Below are positions 35,119 through 45,930 of a stretch of DNA of 64,000 nucleotides, piece by piece. The DNA lies in contig JAKSXM010000007.1 of the NCBI GenBank assembly GCA_022575985.1, forward strand, positions 39,868,501 to 39,932,500. Reading direction: 5' to 3'. Below the pieces are notes generated by a model. The model ran no database searches. It had not been told where the DNA came from and was given only the letters and a program-made list of their open reading frames with translations. Both the position numbers and the translations under genes were made by a program. This DNA comes from Anagrus nilaparvatae (Eukaryota > Arthropoda > Insecta > Hymenoptera > Mymaridae). Position 1 is the stretch's first letter, and every line of letters starts with the position of its first letter.

Positions 35119-35905
35119 GGATAGATCTAATGGCACGAGAAAAACTTCCCCCACCACTTTTTTTTCGTATCATTAAGCATTTCCCCTTAAAAGTTCGTGC
35201 CTCTATAAACATTGAAAACATTGTTTTAAAAGGACACAAAAGCGTAAATATAACCTAAATTCTGAATGTTCATTTTAGTTAAAATTAATAGACTCGGACT
35301 AAAAGTACTGAAGATTTTAATTCAACAAAAAAATATATAAATAAAAGTGAATTTGGTTTTCTAGCTTAAATAATAATTTCAAACAAAGTAACCTATTTTT
35401 TTGAGATATTGTTAACTATTTAAGAAAAATCATTGCCAAAAATACACTAAATTTTAAATTAAAACTTTATTATTGATTTTTATGAAAAACTTTCATGTTT
35501 AGAAAAATTTTTTAATTTTTAAAAAGTATTTTATATTTTATAAAATTTTGAATAATATATTTAGTATTTGGTTTGGAAAAGGTATAAAGAATCCAAAAGA
35601 AACCTGAATTCTAGGTTTAACGCAGCAGTAGAGTGCTTCGTTTTTTAGGACAGTTTTTTAATCATCGGTTTTCTAATGTTATTTCACAAATTTCCACCAA
35701 ACGGAACTTAAAATGGTCTAATTTTTTATTTAATATTTTTTAATGAAAAGAAAAATTATTAAATAAATTTTAAATTAAATTTCAACATAAATAGCCTGTA
35801 ATTATAGCACCGAAAACTGGATATAGAATATAATTAAAAATTAAATTTTCTCATATTCATATAGAGAGTTTAAAAAAATTAGTCAATCTTTAAAATTGGG
35901 TCTAC

Positions 35906-36764
35906 GGGTTGGGCGCAGTTGCGCTAATCGTGTGCCATGATTTTATCTAGGATTAAAAAAAGGTACCAATTGCGCTAATTCCTAGGTATCAGTTGCGCTA
36001 ACTGTTTGTGCCATCATTAAAAATTCATATTTTATTTTTATATTTACATTTTATTTATTAACAAATTTTATTTATTTACATTTTTTTAATTATATTTTTT
36101 ACATACTTTTTGAACATAGTCAAAACCTGATCTATACTTGTTAAGAGTTCTTTTTAAGAAAGCAATATTTTTTTTATAAATATTATTTAGCACACTTCTT
36201 GATGATATTTTTATGTCAGACTGTTGCAAAATATAAACTTCTTCTTGTATTTCTAACAGAACTTGTACAAATATAAAAATATTAGGATGTAGACTGCTAA
36301 ACATTTCTTTGAATCCATTGAAATCAGCACATTGTGCACTTCGTCTATATTTTTAGGTAGAGCTGGAAAAACTGAAGATTTGGCTCTGTAACAATTTCTT
36401 CTGGCTCTAAACAAGTCTGTTGCATTTCTTATTTGTTGCAGCTCTTGTCTTAAATGTTTTGAAGGTTTACTGCTTATATCATCTACAGCTTTGCGTTTAA
36501 CGGAATTGGATAAAACTTGTCTAGGTAAATTTTGTAGCTGATCATGTTTGTGTTCATTAACAAATTTCAAAACATTATCATCACTATCTTTAAATATACT
36601 GGCTTTACAATTTTTAAATATTTGTTTATAATAAAAAAAAATGGACATTGGCGCAACTGAAACCATGAATATTTAATTAGGTAAAATATAATCTATAATC
36701 TTGGCACACGGAATTAGCGCAAGTGGGCAAAAAAAGGGGAGATTAGCGCAACTGGCCATCACCC
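35906..36764 (-). mobile_element. 0.86 kb MULE-type element with FLYWCH gene remnant, nested
   Basis: Flanked by GGGTCTAC (35898-35905, 36765-36772). Ends GGGTTGGGCGCAGTTGCGCT and the complement of GGGTGATGGCCAGTTGCGCT. Subterminal blocks with AGCGCAA / TTGCGCT recur several times at both ends. It carries the minus-strand coding remnant at 36086-36666. Confidence 0.85.
36086..36666 (-). pseudogene. MULE N-terminal region after FLYWCH zinc finger
   Basis: High to low coordinates: NCKASIFKDSDDNVLKF, NEHKHDQL (Cys and His ligands of a FLYWCH finger), NSVKRKAVDDISSKPSKHLR, CYRAKSSVFPALPKNIDEVH. This run is typical of invertebrate MULE proteins, which bind TIRs with the FLYWCH finger. After KNIDEVH the frame changes (~36250-36300) to EIQEEVYILQQSD, which I cannot place. 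The DDE catalytic core is missing altogether. Confidence 0.75.
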
Positions 36765-37615
36765 GGGTCTACAAAAAGTTCTAATCTAAATTATTTAAAA
36801 ATTGATGCATATTTTTCTAGCGCATTTTTCTTTTTATTTATTTAAAAATAATTTCTATTCATGATACCTAAATACATTTATTTAATTTTTTACCAGAATT
36901 AAAGACCATTAAAAAATTGAGGTCTCCACTAATAAAGTAAATAAAGTGCAGAAAAAAAAGAAAAAGAAAAAGTTGTACAAAATGACAAAAGTAAACAAAG
37001 CAAATTATTAGAAATTTGATAGATTATAAGCTGTCTAATATTTAAATTTATAAATTATTTATTTTATCATTCCTTTGAAAAATCAGAGACAGAAAAGATT
37101 AAAATTTACCAAATCAACAAATAATCAATATTAAAATAATAAATCAAATAATGTAATCTAATTAAAAAATTGCAGAAAAAATTAAAAAATGCAATGATAA
37201 ATATTTTATTTTTTTAAATATTAATAATTTTGATTATATCAATAATAATAATAAATAAATAATTATTTCTTTTTATATTTAAAAATTCATTTTATACTAT
37301 ATTATTATAAACTAGAAACAAAACTGAATAACTGAAGTAATGAAGTTGGTCATATTTATTATAACCTATACTAATCCAAAATTAGTTACAAAAATTAAAT
37401 TGCGTACTTTTAGACAAAGTGATTAAGACTTTAAGACTGATTAATAAATCAATTGTATTTCATATAAAAATTAATTATGACTACTGAATAATAATTAATT
37501 GATAAATATTTTAAAAGAAATAAAGTGCAAAGTGCAGAAATGCATGCCAACCAAATTGAGGGAAAATTTTTAAAAAGTGGTGGGGGAAGATTTTTTCGTG
37601 CCATTAGACTTTGCG

Positions 37616-38310
37616 CAATATTTATTTTTTTTGTCCTAAAAAACTCCTTTGTAATATGAAAAGTTGATTTTTTCATGTTTTTCAATCCGCCATCTTGGAA
37701 AATTGAAAAATATGTCGATTTGAAAAATTGAATGTTTTCCACCCAAAATTAATTTTTTCCGCTTTAAAAATCCTTCTTATAATGTAAAAAAATGATTTTT
37801 TCAAGTTTTTAGTCTGGCATCTTGGAGAATCTGAAAACATGTTGGGTTGAAAAATTAAATATTTTCCATGCAAAATTCATTTTTCTCGTCCTAAAAAATC
37901 TTCTTCTAATGTGAAAAGTCGATTTTTTCAAGTTTTTCAATCCGCCATCTTTTAAAATTGGAAAATATGTTGGGTTAAAAAATTTTAAATTTTAAGGGTA
38001 GTATAAGGGTAGAAGGGGATTGAAGATGGGTAGCTGTGAGGGGTACAAAATTTTCAAATAATTTTAAGCTATTTATTGATTTTTTGATTAACTGTATATT
38101 TAGAAGAAAATATACTCTAAATTTTATAAGTTTTAAATTTTAAGAGTAGTTTAAGGGTTTTTATAAGTTCAAGAAAGGTAGGTGTAAGGGTTAAAAATTT
38201 GCCAAAATATTTTAAGGCATTTATTGATTTTTTGATTAAAAACATCAGCGAAATGTTATAAGTTTTAAATTTTAAGAGTTGTTGAGGGTTAAAAAGGATT
38301 TTTTAATATT
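37616..38310 (+). repeat. Satellite family S resumed, then a second tandem pair
   Basis: About three S units to ~37985. They are followed by two ~125-bp units around TTTATTGATTTTTTGATTAA and TTTTAAATTTTAAG to ~38310. A 97-codon and a 63-codon minus frame here are satellite translations. Confidence 0.75.
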
Positions 38311-38979
38311 TAATAATTAAAATATTTAAATATTTAAAGTATTTTAACATTAATTAAAAAATTGTTATAAAATCTTCATAAATTTGATAGACTTATAACA
38401 AATTATGAAACTTTTACTTTAAGGATTATTAAAAGGGTTTTAAGGGTTATTTTAAGGGTATTTAAAAATAGATAAATAAATAAATAAGTTATTTTTTAAT
38501 AAAATTAAAATTTTTGCCTAATTTTTTACATTTGTATTTTTTTTGCACAAATATACTTTTACTGTAATGTATACATGTGTAGTAGTGTATTTTTTAATGA
38601 GCTGTAAGTCTTAAATTCATTAACGACTTTAAATGCTTTTAGCTCAGTGTGTCTTCGTAGTGTAGTTTTTTTTTCTGATAAATGATTTAAAGTTTAATTT
38701 TGTTGATAAAGTTTTTTATAAGGTAGCTCCTTAGTGTATGCAAGTGTAGATATTTTGTGTAGTGCGTGTTTGCGTTATTAGCTATGGCCTCAGAGAATCG
38801 CAATTTCTCCTGCCCCCAAGCCAGCTTAAAGTGCTTTTGGAGGCTCCCGGCCTACGTTATCTAAAAATGTCAGATTTTATTCCTTCAATTTTCAGATTTC
38901 TAGTACTAAACATTGGTGGTAAGTAATTTCAAGAATTTAATCTTTTCAGAAAAAAAATCTTGAAATTATTTTTGTCAAT
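38311..38979. other. No gene seen
   Basis: AT-rich with TAAGGG runs to ~38460, then a GC-balanced patch at 38780-38860 with no identifiable feature. Confidence 0.4.
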
Positions 38980-39048
38980 TGCTGGATTTGAACCCGGGAC
39001 CTTTAGGTTACTGAGCCGAGACGCTAACAACAGAGCCATCCAATGCCC
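38980..39048 (-). repeat. tRNA-derived SINE head
   Basis: On the minus strand, GGATGGCTCTGTTGTTAGCG is A-box-like and CCGGGTTCAAATCC is a good B box. It differs from the SINE heads at 3.98 and 50.7 kb, so it is a second family. Confidence 0.55.
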
Positions 39049-39235
39049 TTGTAATTTTTCATATGTAGGGGTAGTTTTTAGTGATTTAGGAATGAAAAGT
39101 GTCGCAAAAAAAATTTTTGGGCGTTCTTTACAAAAACTAGAGGGCTTCTGTAGGTGAATACTGCAAACAGCATTAAAATCAGCTAAATTCTTGATCAAAG
39201 CAAATTCTTTTTCCTTTTTTTTTCTTGATAACTGT
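39049..39235 (-). repeat. Dispersed repeat family Y, copy 2
   Basis: Reverse complement of 12120-12300. The tRNA-like head starts right at its end, so the SINE probably inserted next to it. Confidence 0.5.
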
Positions 39236-39264
39236 GAAAGGGCTCAATATTATAAAATATGGTT

Positions 39265-39990
39265 ATTTTGTGTTTTTCAATATAACGCTAAAACCTTACA
39301 AGTTAACTAAAACACTTCTAGCTGTTCTCACTTTATTGGTACAAGTGTCACCAATACAAGCCCCATAAACTGCAATTTTTATTACTAATTGTATAATCAC
39401 TACAACCAATTCATGAAATAGTCATTTTTGGCCCAATATAACCAAGTTTTAAATTGCTGCTGATTTTGTAATTTCTGACATATATTGATGTTAGGTCTCA
39501 AAAATTTCAAAGATTAAGCTTTCGAACATTTTTTACTCGATCATTTTCAATTATTTTAAGCAGATATGCAAATTTATATTTAGAGTCCCAATTCATGTTA
39601 TTTAAAAAAAGCTCATTCTTGAAGTTAACTTAACAGAGCTTCTTCTCAATAAAGACTAAAGAAAATGGGTTAAGAAAATTATTTTCGTAAATAATGTGCT
39701 CATATAAAATTTTTGGGACCTGAAAAACCTTCATCGAAAATTGCAACTTTGGCAGCAATTATAATTATAAAATAATCTATTTGGACCAAAAGTTATCATT
39801 AGGTTAATTCATTATAGCAATTAGAGAAGTTGTGATAAAAAATTACAGTGTACGGCATTTGAAAGGTGCAACTTTCACCAAAAAATAAAATCGACCAGAA
39901 GAGTTTTTCATCATTTTTGAGGTTTTAACGTTATATTGAAGATTACCAAAAAACCCTATATGATAACATGGTGCTCTGGATTTCTAGGTC
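39265..39990 (+). repeat. Dispersed repeat family X, copy 2
   Basis: Carries ATTTTTGAGGTTTTAACG, GTGATAAAAAATTACAG and CCAAAAAACCCTATATGATAACAT, in the family order. Its edges form an ~20-bp inverted repeat (TTCAATATAACGCTAAAACC near 39277 and GGTTTTAACGTTATATTGAA near 39922), which may be the true TIR of the family. Confidence 0.5.
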
Positions 39991-40700
39991 CATAAGTCCC
40001 ATTGGTATGAACCGAGGGTATTCGGAAGGTGGTGCCCAAAAGTGAACTCTCCTTGTTAGGGAACTCCTGAATTTTGTGCCCCAGACCTGAAAAGATCGTA
40101 GCCTAACAAGAGAGACCATAAATATCCTGTTGAAGTTGAAGTTGAAGTCTATCCTTAATTTTCTTACAGTCATACAAGTAAAACACGCTTCAATAATCAA
40201 AATATGGGGTAACCAGAGCTTGCACCAGCCTTATGCGCTATTACTTATTTGTACAATGACGAATGAAACGAATAGAATAAAAAATTATGTTAAACTTACT
40301 CTCAATATATGCAGTGTGTGATGATATATTTAAATATATCACTAAGGATCTTACCCTCTTAAACAAAAGAGAAAAAATGAAAAAACTTTCTTGACTCCAA
40401 GGCTAATTTTTGTATTTACAATTTATTTGTATTTTCTAGGGTTTAAAGTAACAGAAAATTAGGGTGATATCCCTTTCTGGGAAAAACAATTTTTTTTAGT
40501 TCACATATAAAATATGATTTTTGATAGAAATGCTTACTTAATCTAATAGTTCTTTAAAGGATTTAAATTAAAGTAATGAACCTAATAAAATATGATTCAT
40601 TCCACTATATGATTAAAAAAATTAATTTTTCTAAACGACAAATCAACGTAGTAAATAACTATTGATTTTGGAGTGTAGAAATACAAAAAAATTAATTATT
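39991..40700. other. No gene; short hairpin at ~40040-40115
   Basis: GTGAACTCTCCTTGTTAGG and its approximate inverse (CCTAACAAGAGAGAC) flank a GC-balanced loop. An 85-codon minus frame covers this hairpin and is not considered a gene. Confidence 0.4.
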
Positions 40701-40706
40701 TCTCAC

Positions 40707-41101
40707 CTGATTTTCCTTTTGAAATTACGGTAAGGTTTTCACCATCTTTTTTCTGTCCACCAAAAATTAATCGTATTTTATTGGCATGTGCTAAAATATT
40801 ATCATCCTTCTTTGTCCCAGCAAAACCCCTACCTGTTTTAATAAATTCTTTTTCTCTACCTCGAGTATTTGATATGTCTTCAACTTTATTTTTGTGCTTA
40901 TAAAAAGGTTCTTCATTGATTTGTAAGGCTGAGTTACTAATAGTATTTAAATGAGATCCTATACCTAAACGCATGCTGTTGGTGCGATTTATGTGAACTA
41001 AAACACCTGGCTTTAATGGCCATCGAGGAGCTTGCTTATTTTGATAAAGGCTTTGTGTAGAACGTGAAGATACAGATGCGCCAGTTAGTCCTTCATCTGG
41101 C
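40707..41101 (-). CDS. Candidate internal exon of an unrecognised gene
   Basis: Open for ~130 codons on the minus strand from the acceptor side (T-rich tract then AAAG near 41102) to a consensus donor, CAG|GTGAGA, at 40707/40706. The sequence is balanced and polar: PDEGLTGASVSSRSTQSLY, APRWPLKPGVLVHINRTN, RLGIGSHLNTISNSALQ, then a Lys/Asp-rich end. It lacks any transposase signature and low-complexity runs. An ATG lies inside, but an exon without its own start is more likely. No gene identity is claimed. A frame at 42477-42692 on the same strand could be an upstream exon. It might also be a TE-derived frame I fail to recognise. Confidence 0.45.
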
Positions 41102-41504
41102 CTTTATAAAAAAAAAACATGTTTTTTTTCTAATACATATATTTTTGAATTTTGGCAGGTATAAGAAAAAAAGAAATAGATTTAGGATAAAACTAACAAT
41201 TAATTTTTGGAAACGTCTCCAACCTATTTCTGAAGAAACGAATGAAATCAATCTGCGCCGTTCAAGAAACGCTTCTGGAAACGTTTTAGTAACATAAAAA
41301 TGCGCCTTAAGACTCAAAAATCATAATTTTGGAATTAATTCCACAGCGAATATTCTCATATTAATTTTTATTTTAGAAGTTTTTTGCTAATGTTATCAAA
41401 AATTCAATTGTAATTATTTTATTTTTACATATTCATTTTTTAGTTTACTTACAATAAGTATAATTTAATTAAAAATTTATCAATAATTTTTAATTATTAC
41501 GATT

Positions 41505-41770
41505 TTCAATGAAAATTATAGCAAAAATAACTATCTAACTAGGTCTTATATGCAGTTGAAAAGTAATTTTATTTATGACTTTCAAAAAAGCCATCTACTT
41601 TAGACAAAATGAACCAATTAAGATAATTAATAGATGGCAAATACTATTTTTATTTTAGTTATAAATAAATTGATCTTCCAACTGCATTTAAGACCTTGTT
41701 AAATATTTAGTATGTTACAAAATCGACTTATTCAGTTTTGTATTTTTGCTATAATTTTCATTGAAATGCT
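41505..41770. mobile_element. Small foldback with TTTTCAATGAAAATTATAGC ends
   Basis: Outer arms match over ~27 bases. A further inner pair (CTTATATGCAGTTG and CAACTGCATTTAAG) and a central GCCATCTA/TAGATGGC pair give a stepped hairpin. Confidence 0.75.
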
Positions 41771-41849
41771 CATAAGTAAAAGTAAATTAAAATTTTCATA
41801 CGTAAAATTAAAATTACTGCATTTTAATTTTTAATTTCATGTGCAAATA

Positions 41850-42050
41850 ACTTTTCTTGTCAGCGGCCAGAAAGTGCGTATTTCCCGGCAACTGCGCGAC
41901 CGAAAAAGACGCGTTTTCTCGCCACTGACAAAGAAAAATCGTATACAACTCTTGTCTATAAGTAAAGAATGACCCAAATCGCAGTTTACCAACCTCGGCT
42001 ATACCTCAGATGGTAATTTACGTGCGATTTGATCCATTCTTTACTTTTAA
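41850..42050. repeat. Two adjacent short hairpins
   Basis: 41850-41940: TTGTCAGCGGCCAGAAA with an approximate inverse around a CG-bearing loop. 41959-42050: AAGTAAAGAATGACCCAAAT and its approximate inverse. Both look like small MITEs; target duplications were not resolved. Confidence 0.65.
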
Positions 42051-42124
42051 GGACATAGGATCGTAATATAATATCTAAATTGAAAATTATTATAAAAATA
42101 TTCGTTATGGAATTAATTCCAAAA

Positions 42125-42225
42125 CAGAGTTGGGCAAATACTCTACTTTCGGACCGGAGTATCAGTATTTACAATGTATCTTAAATGGACGCGCTTAACG
42201 CGCGGTCCACTTGTGCCCAGCTCTG
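42125..42225. mobile_element. 101-bp hAT-type MITE with 8-bp TSD
   Basis: Starts CAGAGTTGGGCA, ends TGCCCAGCTCTG, flanked by TTCCAAAA on both sides (42117-42124, 42226-42233). The opposite arm of the host foldback preserves the uninterrupted site AATTAATTCCAAAATTA in inverse form. Includes the palindrome GCGCTTAACGCGC. Confidence 0.92.
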
Positions 42226-42476
42226 TTCCAAAATTAGCATTTTTGAATTCAAAGGCGAATTTTTACGTTTCTGAAACTTTTTCAGAAACGTTTCTTTAAC
42301 TGCGCAAAATTGGTTTAATTCGTTTCTTCAAAATCGGGATGGAGACGTTTCTGAAACGTCTTTGGTTTCCTGGTGTTATTTATATTATAAGATTTAATTT
42401 TGGCTATTTTGATTCTTTGATACTGATGGTAATTAGCGAGCATTTCTAATAGTATATTTTCACCCACTCCTCATAA

Positions 42477-42692
42477 TTAAAAACGTACAGGTTTTTTATT
42501 AAAATATTGTAGTTTTAAAAAAATTATAAAAACTCGTAAGTTTTTAAGGAATTTGTTTCTCCCTGAGAAAATTTCTGGATCCACTGCTAAAGGGCAAAAA
42601 AATTCGGTACTAGCTGGATCACAAGCAAAAATGATTTGTGAAGCTGGGTACAAGTGATATATATGTTCACAATAGTACCTACAGTTTTTCAC
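42477..42692 (-). CDS. Unrecognised minus-strand frame, possible exon
   Basis: The frame reads KNCRYYCEHIYHLYPASQ, then IIFACDPASTEFFCPLAVDP and EIFSGRNKFLKNL. Composition is protein-like and Cys-containing for about 50 codons, then decays into AT-rich sequence before the stop. An AG acceptor is possible just upstream, but no convincing donor is seen. Family unknown. Confidence 0.3.
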   Translation of the reverse strand: MKNCRYYCEHIYHLYPASQIIFACDPASTEFFCPLAVDPEIFSGRNKFLKNLRVFIIFLKLQYFNKKPVRF

Positions 42693-43014
42693 CCATGGTG
42701 CTTTATAGTCTACTAAGTATTAAGGGTGTAAAATTTTAGTACTAGTGTGAGCATTAGATCAAGTACTCGGCAAATAAGGCGCACAATAAGTGCAGAACGA
42801 AAATTCGGTGACAAATTTTTCGCACGAGTTTTACCCCCAGGAGGGCAAAAATATTTTTTGCTTACCTACCCAAAAAGGAGAGAAGTAAGATATTTTTAAT
42901 TAATAAAATTAAAACTCATTTTTTTAAACTTATTTATTGATCCTTCTTTTAAAAACTTTGTTTTTTATATAATAATTAGACGACTTTCAAGAATAAGTTT
43001 TTCATAAAAATAAC
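42693..43014. other. No gene seen
   Basis: AT-rich spacer up to the next hAT-like element. Confidence 0.35.
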
Positions 43015-43508
43015 CATAGTTGGGCAAATATGAGAGATATGGATTTCTTTTACATATCCATATTTCATATTTTTTCATATATGGAATCCCCTATACGATC
43101 AATTTTTTCCCATAAAAATATGGAATCCAAATTATAGCACTCATATGAAAACATTAATATGAAAAAAAAATGATCATATTTGGATTTCGTGTTAATACGA
43201 TATGGAACCCACATTGTTTGTGCGAAAACATAGTTTTTGACATTTTTAAAGATACTCCCTTTTGTGTGTGTGTTGTGTGTTCCTTTATTCCATTAATATT
43301 CATTATTCTTTTTAATTCATTTAAATTAAATAAATATCATTTTTAAGTGGAATTCACAAACAATAACTTTTATTATTCAAGTCTAATCTCTCCCAATTAC
43401 AAATCCTTTAAAATCTCATTAACACATATTAATATGATAAGGATATGAAAAAAATATGGAATATGGATATGAAAAAAAAATCCATATCTGTCACTTTTCC
43501 CAACTCTG
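43015..43508. mobile_element. hAT-type element built of ATATGGA repeats
   Basis: Left CATAGTTGGGCAAATATGAG, right end complement of CAGAGTTGGGAAAAGTGACA. Flanks are AAAATAAC and CAAATAAC (7 of 8). The subterminal halves are made of degenerate ATATGGA / TCCATAT units in opposite orientation. No transposase. Confidence 0.78.
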
Positions 43509-43698
43509 CAAATAACTGTGGTCTTGATCCGGCAGCCAATTGAAATCAATACAGATTTTTTACAGGCAAAAAAAGTGGTTGCGCATTAGGCCCTGATTTT
43601 GTGAGCATATTTTTGTTTTTGATATATGTTCACTAATTATTATAGAAGCGTCTAACCGCTATATTGTTACAACTCTCTGGTGCGCACGATATTAAGTC
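43509..43698. other. Short spacer
   Basis: No feature recognised. Confidence 0.35.
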
Positions 43699-44116
43699 CT
43701 GCGATGTCTCGTACGAAGGGCCTACGGGCCACCCATCTCACGGGCGAGTTAAAAACTCGCAGTTGCGTGCGAGGAAAACAAAGCAGAAAAAAAACAACCT
43801 AACCCCAAAAATATCAAAATAAACTAAAAAATATATACTGTAAAAGTCTCTGGTAAAAAAATTTTAAAATTTTTAAGATAAAGACGATATAGTCTATGTA
43901 ATTATTAAAAGGGAATATAAAATATTAATTAATTAATGTAAATAACATAAAGTTGTGAATATTGTAAAGTGTTTAATTTATAACAGAATATTATTTATTG
44001 TATATTTTTGAAAATAAAGCTTTTATTTAAAGTTTTTATGTAATTTAAGTAGAAAAATTATTTATTAGAATTACCAAATAATAATTAGCAAGACAAAAAA
44101 AAAAAACATTTTTCAG

Positions 44117-44430
44117 ATGCTTCGAAAGGTGAGCAGTACATTCAAACAATATTCAAATATTTCAAACAAAATTACAAATATGAAGATATTTGTTATCTAA
44201 CAAGAAAAAAATTCAATATTAATATTTCTGTACGTACATTAAAACGAATTCTTAAAGATTATGGCTTAAAAAGAAAAAACATTCAAGAAAGCTGTTTACT
44301 AGATTTAATTGTTGCAATTGATATGGAGCTTGATGGAATTGGAAAAAATTTGGGTTACATAGCAATGTGGCAGAAAACAAAAATACCCTGCCAACTAGCT
44401 GGCACTAAGGTTCCTCAAACAATGAGCTAA
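44117..44430 (+). pseudogene. HTH / integrase-like transposon protein fragment
   Basis: Preceded by a canonical acceptor (ACATTTTTCAG), then open for ~104 codons to a stop. ICYLTRKKFNINISVRTLKR and ILKDYGLKRKN form a helix-turn-helix. IVAIDMELDGIGKNLGYIAM resembles the ElegsG..lGYR.M block of animal integrase-like ORFs. It then degrades (TKVPQTMS, expected VPR..V). The DDE catalytic part that should follow is missing, replaced by repeat sequence. Confidence 0.65.
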
Positions 44431-44439
44431 ATACTTCAA

Positions 44440-45491
44440 TGTGCCACAGATATCACCGATTACAACCATGCAATGATATATTCATTTCTATTAACTTTTA
44501 AAAGTTAAAAGAAAATTTATATATTGAATTCAACTAAATCTATTTTTTATAAAATGAAATCTAACTTAATTCATTGGATAATAATTATTCAAGATAGTAC
44601 TTTCATGGAATTAAATGAAGTATTACACAAAAAAAAAAAAAATATTTTAGTTTTATTTATTTTTTTTTTTTTTTTGAGAAAAAAATTTTGAAAAAATTCG
44701 GTATCAGATCCAAAAAATGCTATAAACGAACTGTCTAAAACTAGTACTCTCATAGAAATAAATTAGGTACTACATCCAAAGAGAAAAAAAATTTGGTTTT
44801 TTTTTTTTGTGACCAAAATTTTGGGAAAAAAATTTTCAAAAAATTAAATAGCAGATTCGAGATATAGAGTAAAAACCATACTTTCAAATATAAGTACTTT
44901 CATGGAAATAAGGTATTACATCCAAATTAAAAAAAAAAAAATAGTTTTAGATTTATTGATAAAAAAATTTTTTGAAAAAAAAATTAGGTCTTAATTCGAT
45001 AATGGTTTTAAAGTAGCACCCGTTACAATATTTTCAGATATTAGTGCTTTCATAGAATTAAATGAGGTATTACACCAAAAAAAAAAAATATTGCAGGTTT
45101 TTTAATTTTTTTGTTTTTTTAATTTTGAGAAAAAATTTTTTAAAAAATTCGGTATCAGATCCAAATAATGACTATAAATAAACTTTCTAAAACTAGTACT
45201 TTCATACAAATAAATTAGGTACTACGTCCAAAAAGAAATAAATATTGGTGTTTTTTGTATTTTTTCGTGAAAAAAATTTTGGGAAAAAAATTTTAAAAAA
45301 ATTAAGTATCAGATTCGAGATATAGAGTAAAAACCATACTTTCAAATATAAGTACTTTCATGGAAATAAATGAGGTATTACATCCAAATTAAAAAAAAAA
45401 AGTACCTCGAGCTTTTTTGGTGAAAAAATTTTTGAAAAAAAAATTAGGTCTTAACTCCATAATGTTTGTGAAATATCACCGATTACACAGT

Positions 45492-45541
<50 letters not shown>

Positions 45542-45654
45542 TTTTTTTAAAAACCGGTTTTTTAGCTTCTTTAGGTCTCAAAACGTGCTAATATGCCAAA
45601 AAAAATCAAAAATCGAAATTTGACCTATCACAATAATTCCTCATTGAGGAACCA
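44440..45654 (-). repeat. Second copy of the 5.2-8.9 kb repeat element
   Basis: Inverse orientation. Degenerate ~155-165-bp units with ACTTTCATGGAAATAAATGA and GAGGTATTACATCCAAATTA. Then a CA microsatellite (45493-45538), AAAAACCGGTTTTTTAGCTT and the terminal CCTCATTGAGGAACCA. Confidence 0.8.
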
Positions 45655-45930
45655 AAAATTTATAACTTAAAAGCTAAACAAAAGTATTCCCTTTTAATAA
45701 TTAAATAGACTGTATCTTCTTTATCATAAAAATTTTAAAAAATTTTTTACCAGTGACTTTTACAGTATATATTTTTTAGTTTATTTTGATATTTTTGGGG
45801 TTAGGTTGTTTTTTTTTTGCTTTGTTTTCCTCACACGCAACTGCGTGCGGCGAGTTTTTAAAGAAAACTATACAGCTTGCAACTCGCCCGCGAAATGGAT
45901 GGCCTGTAGGCCCTGTCGTAGTCTCGGGAG

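Larger units (their letters stand above)
35119..37615. mobile_element. 2.5 kb MULE-like element with 9-bp TSD inside satellite S
   Basis: Flanked by CAATATTTA at 35110-35118 and 37616-37624 (perfect 9 bp). TIRs share TCTAATGGCACGA and CTTCCCCCACCACTTTTT. Removing it restores a normal satellite unit (CCCAATATTTATTTTT). A 9-bp duplication and TIRs point to the Mutator superfamily. No transposase of its own is seen; the protein fragment inside belongs to a nested element. Confidence 0.88.
41209..42351. mobile_element. Foldback element with ~200-300-bp arms and nested hairpins
   Basis: The left arm (from GGAAACGTCTCC through AATTTTGGAATTAATTCC and GCGAATATT) is inverted at the right (~42078-42351). 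The right arm contains the hAT MITE at 42125. The interior holds three smaller hairpins. Non-coding; frames across it are artefacts. Confidence 0.8.
43699..45930. mobile_element. 2.2 kb element with ~230-bp TIRs
   Basis: Outer ends (GGGCCTACGGGCC... and the complement of GGGCCTACAGGCC...) continue inward through CGGGCGAGTT, GAGGAAAACAAAGC and AACCTAACCCCAAAAATATC to ~43915. The right arm mirrors this from ~45690. It contains an integrase-like exon fragment and a copy of the 5.2 kb repeat. It may be the non-autonomous relic of a transposon whose enzyme is the 44.1 kb fragment. Confidence 0.8.

Noticed and set aside
38929..39198. 89- and 65-codon frames on both strands
   Set aside because: They overlap a SINE head and repeat family Y; no coding evidence.
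40040..40115. MITE call for the hairpin
   Set aside because: Inverted blocks are short and imperfect and no target duplication was found; noted only as a hairpin.
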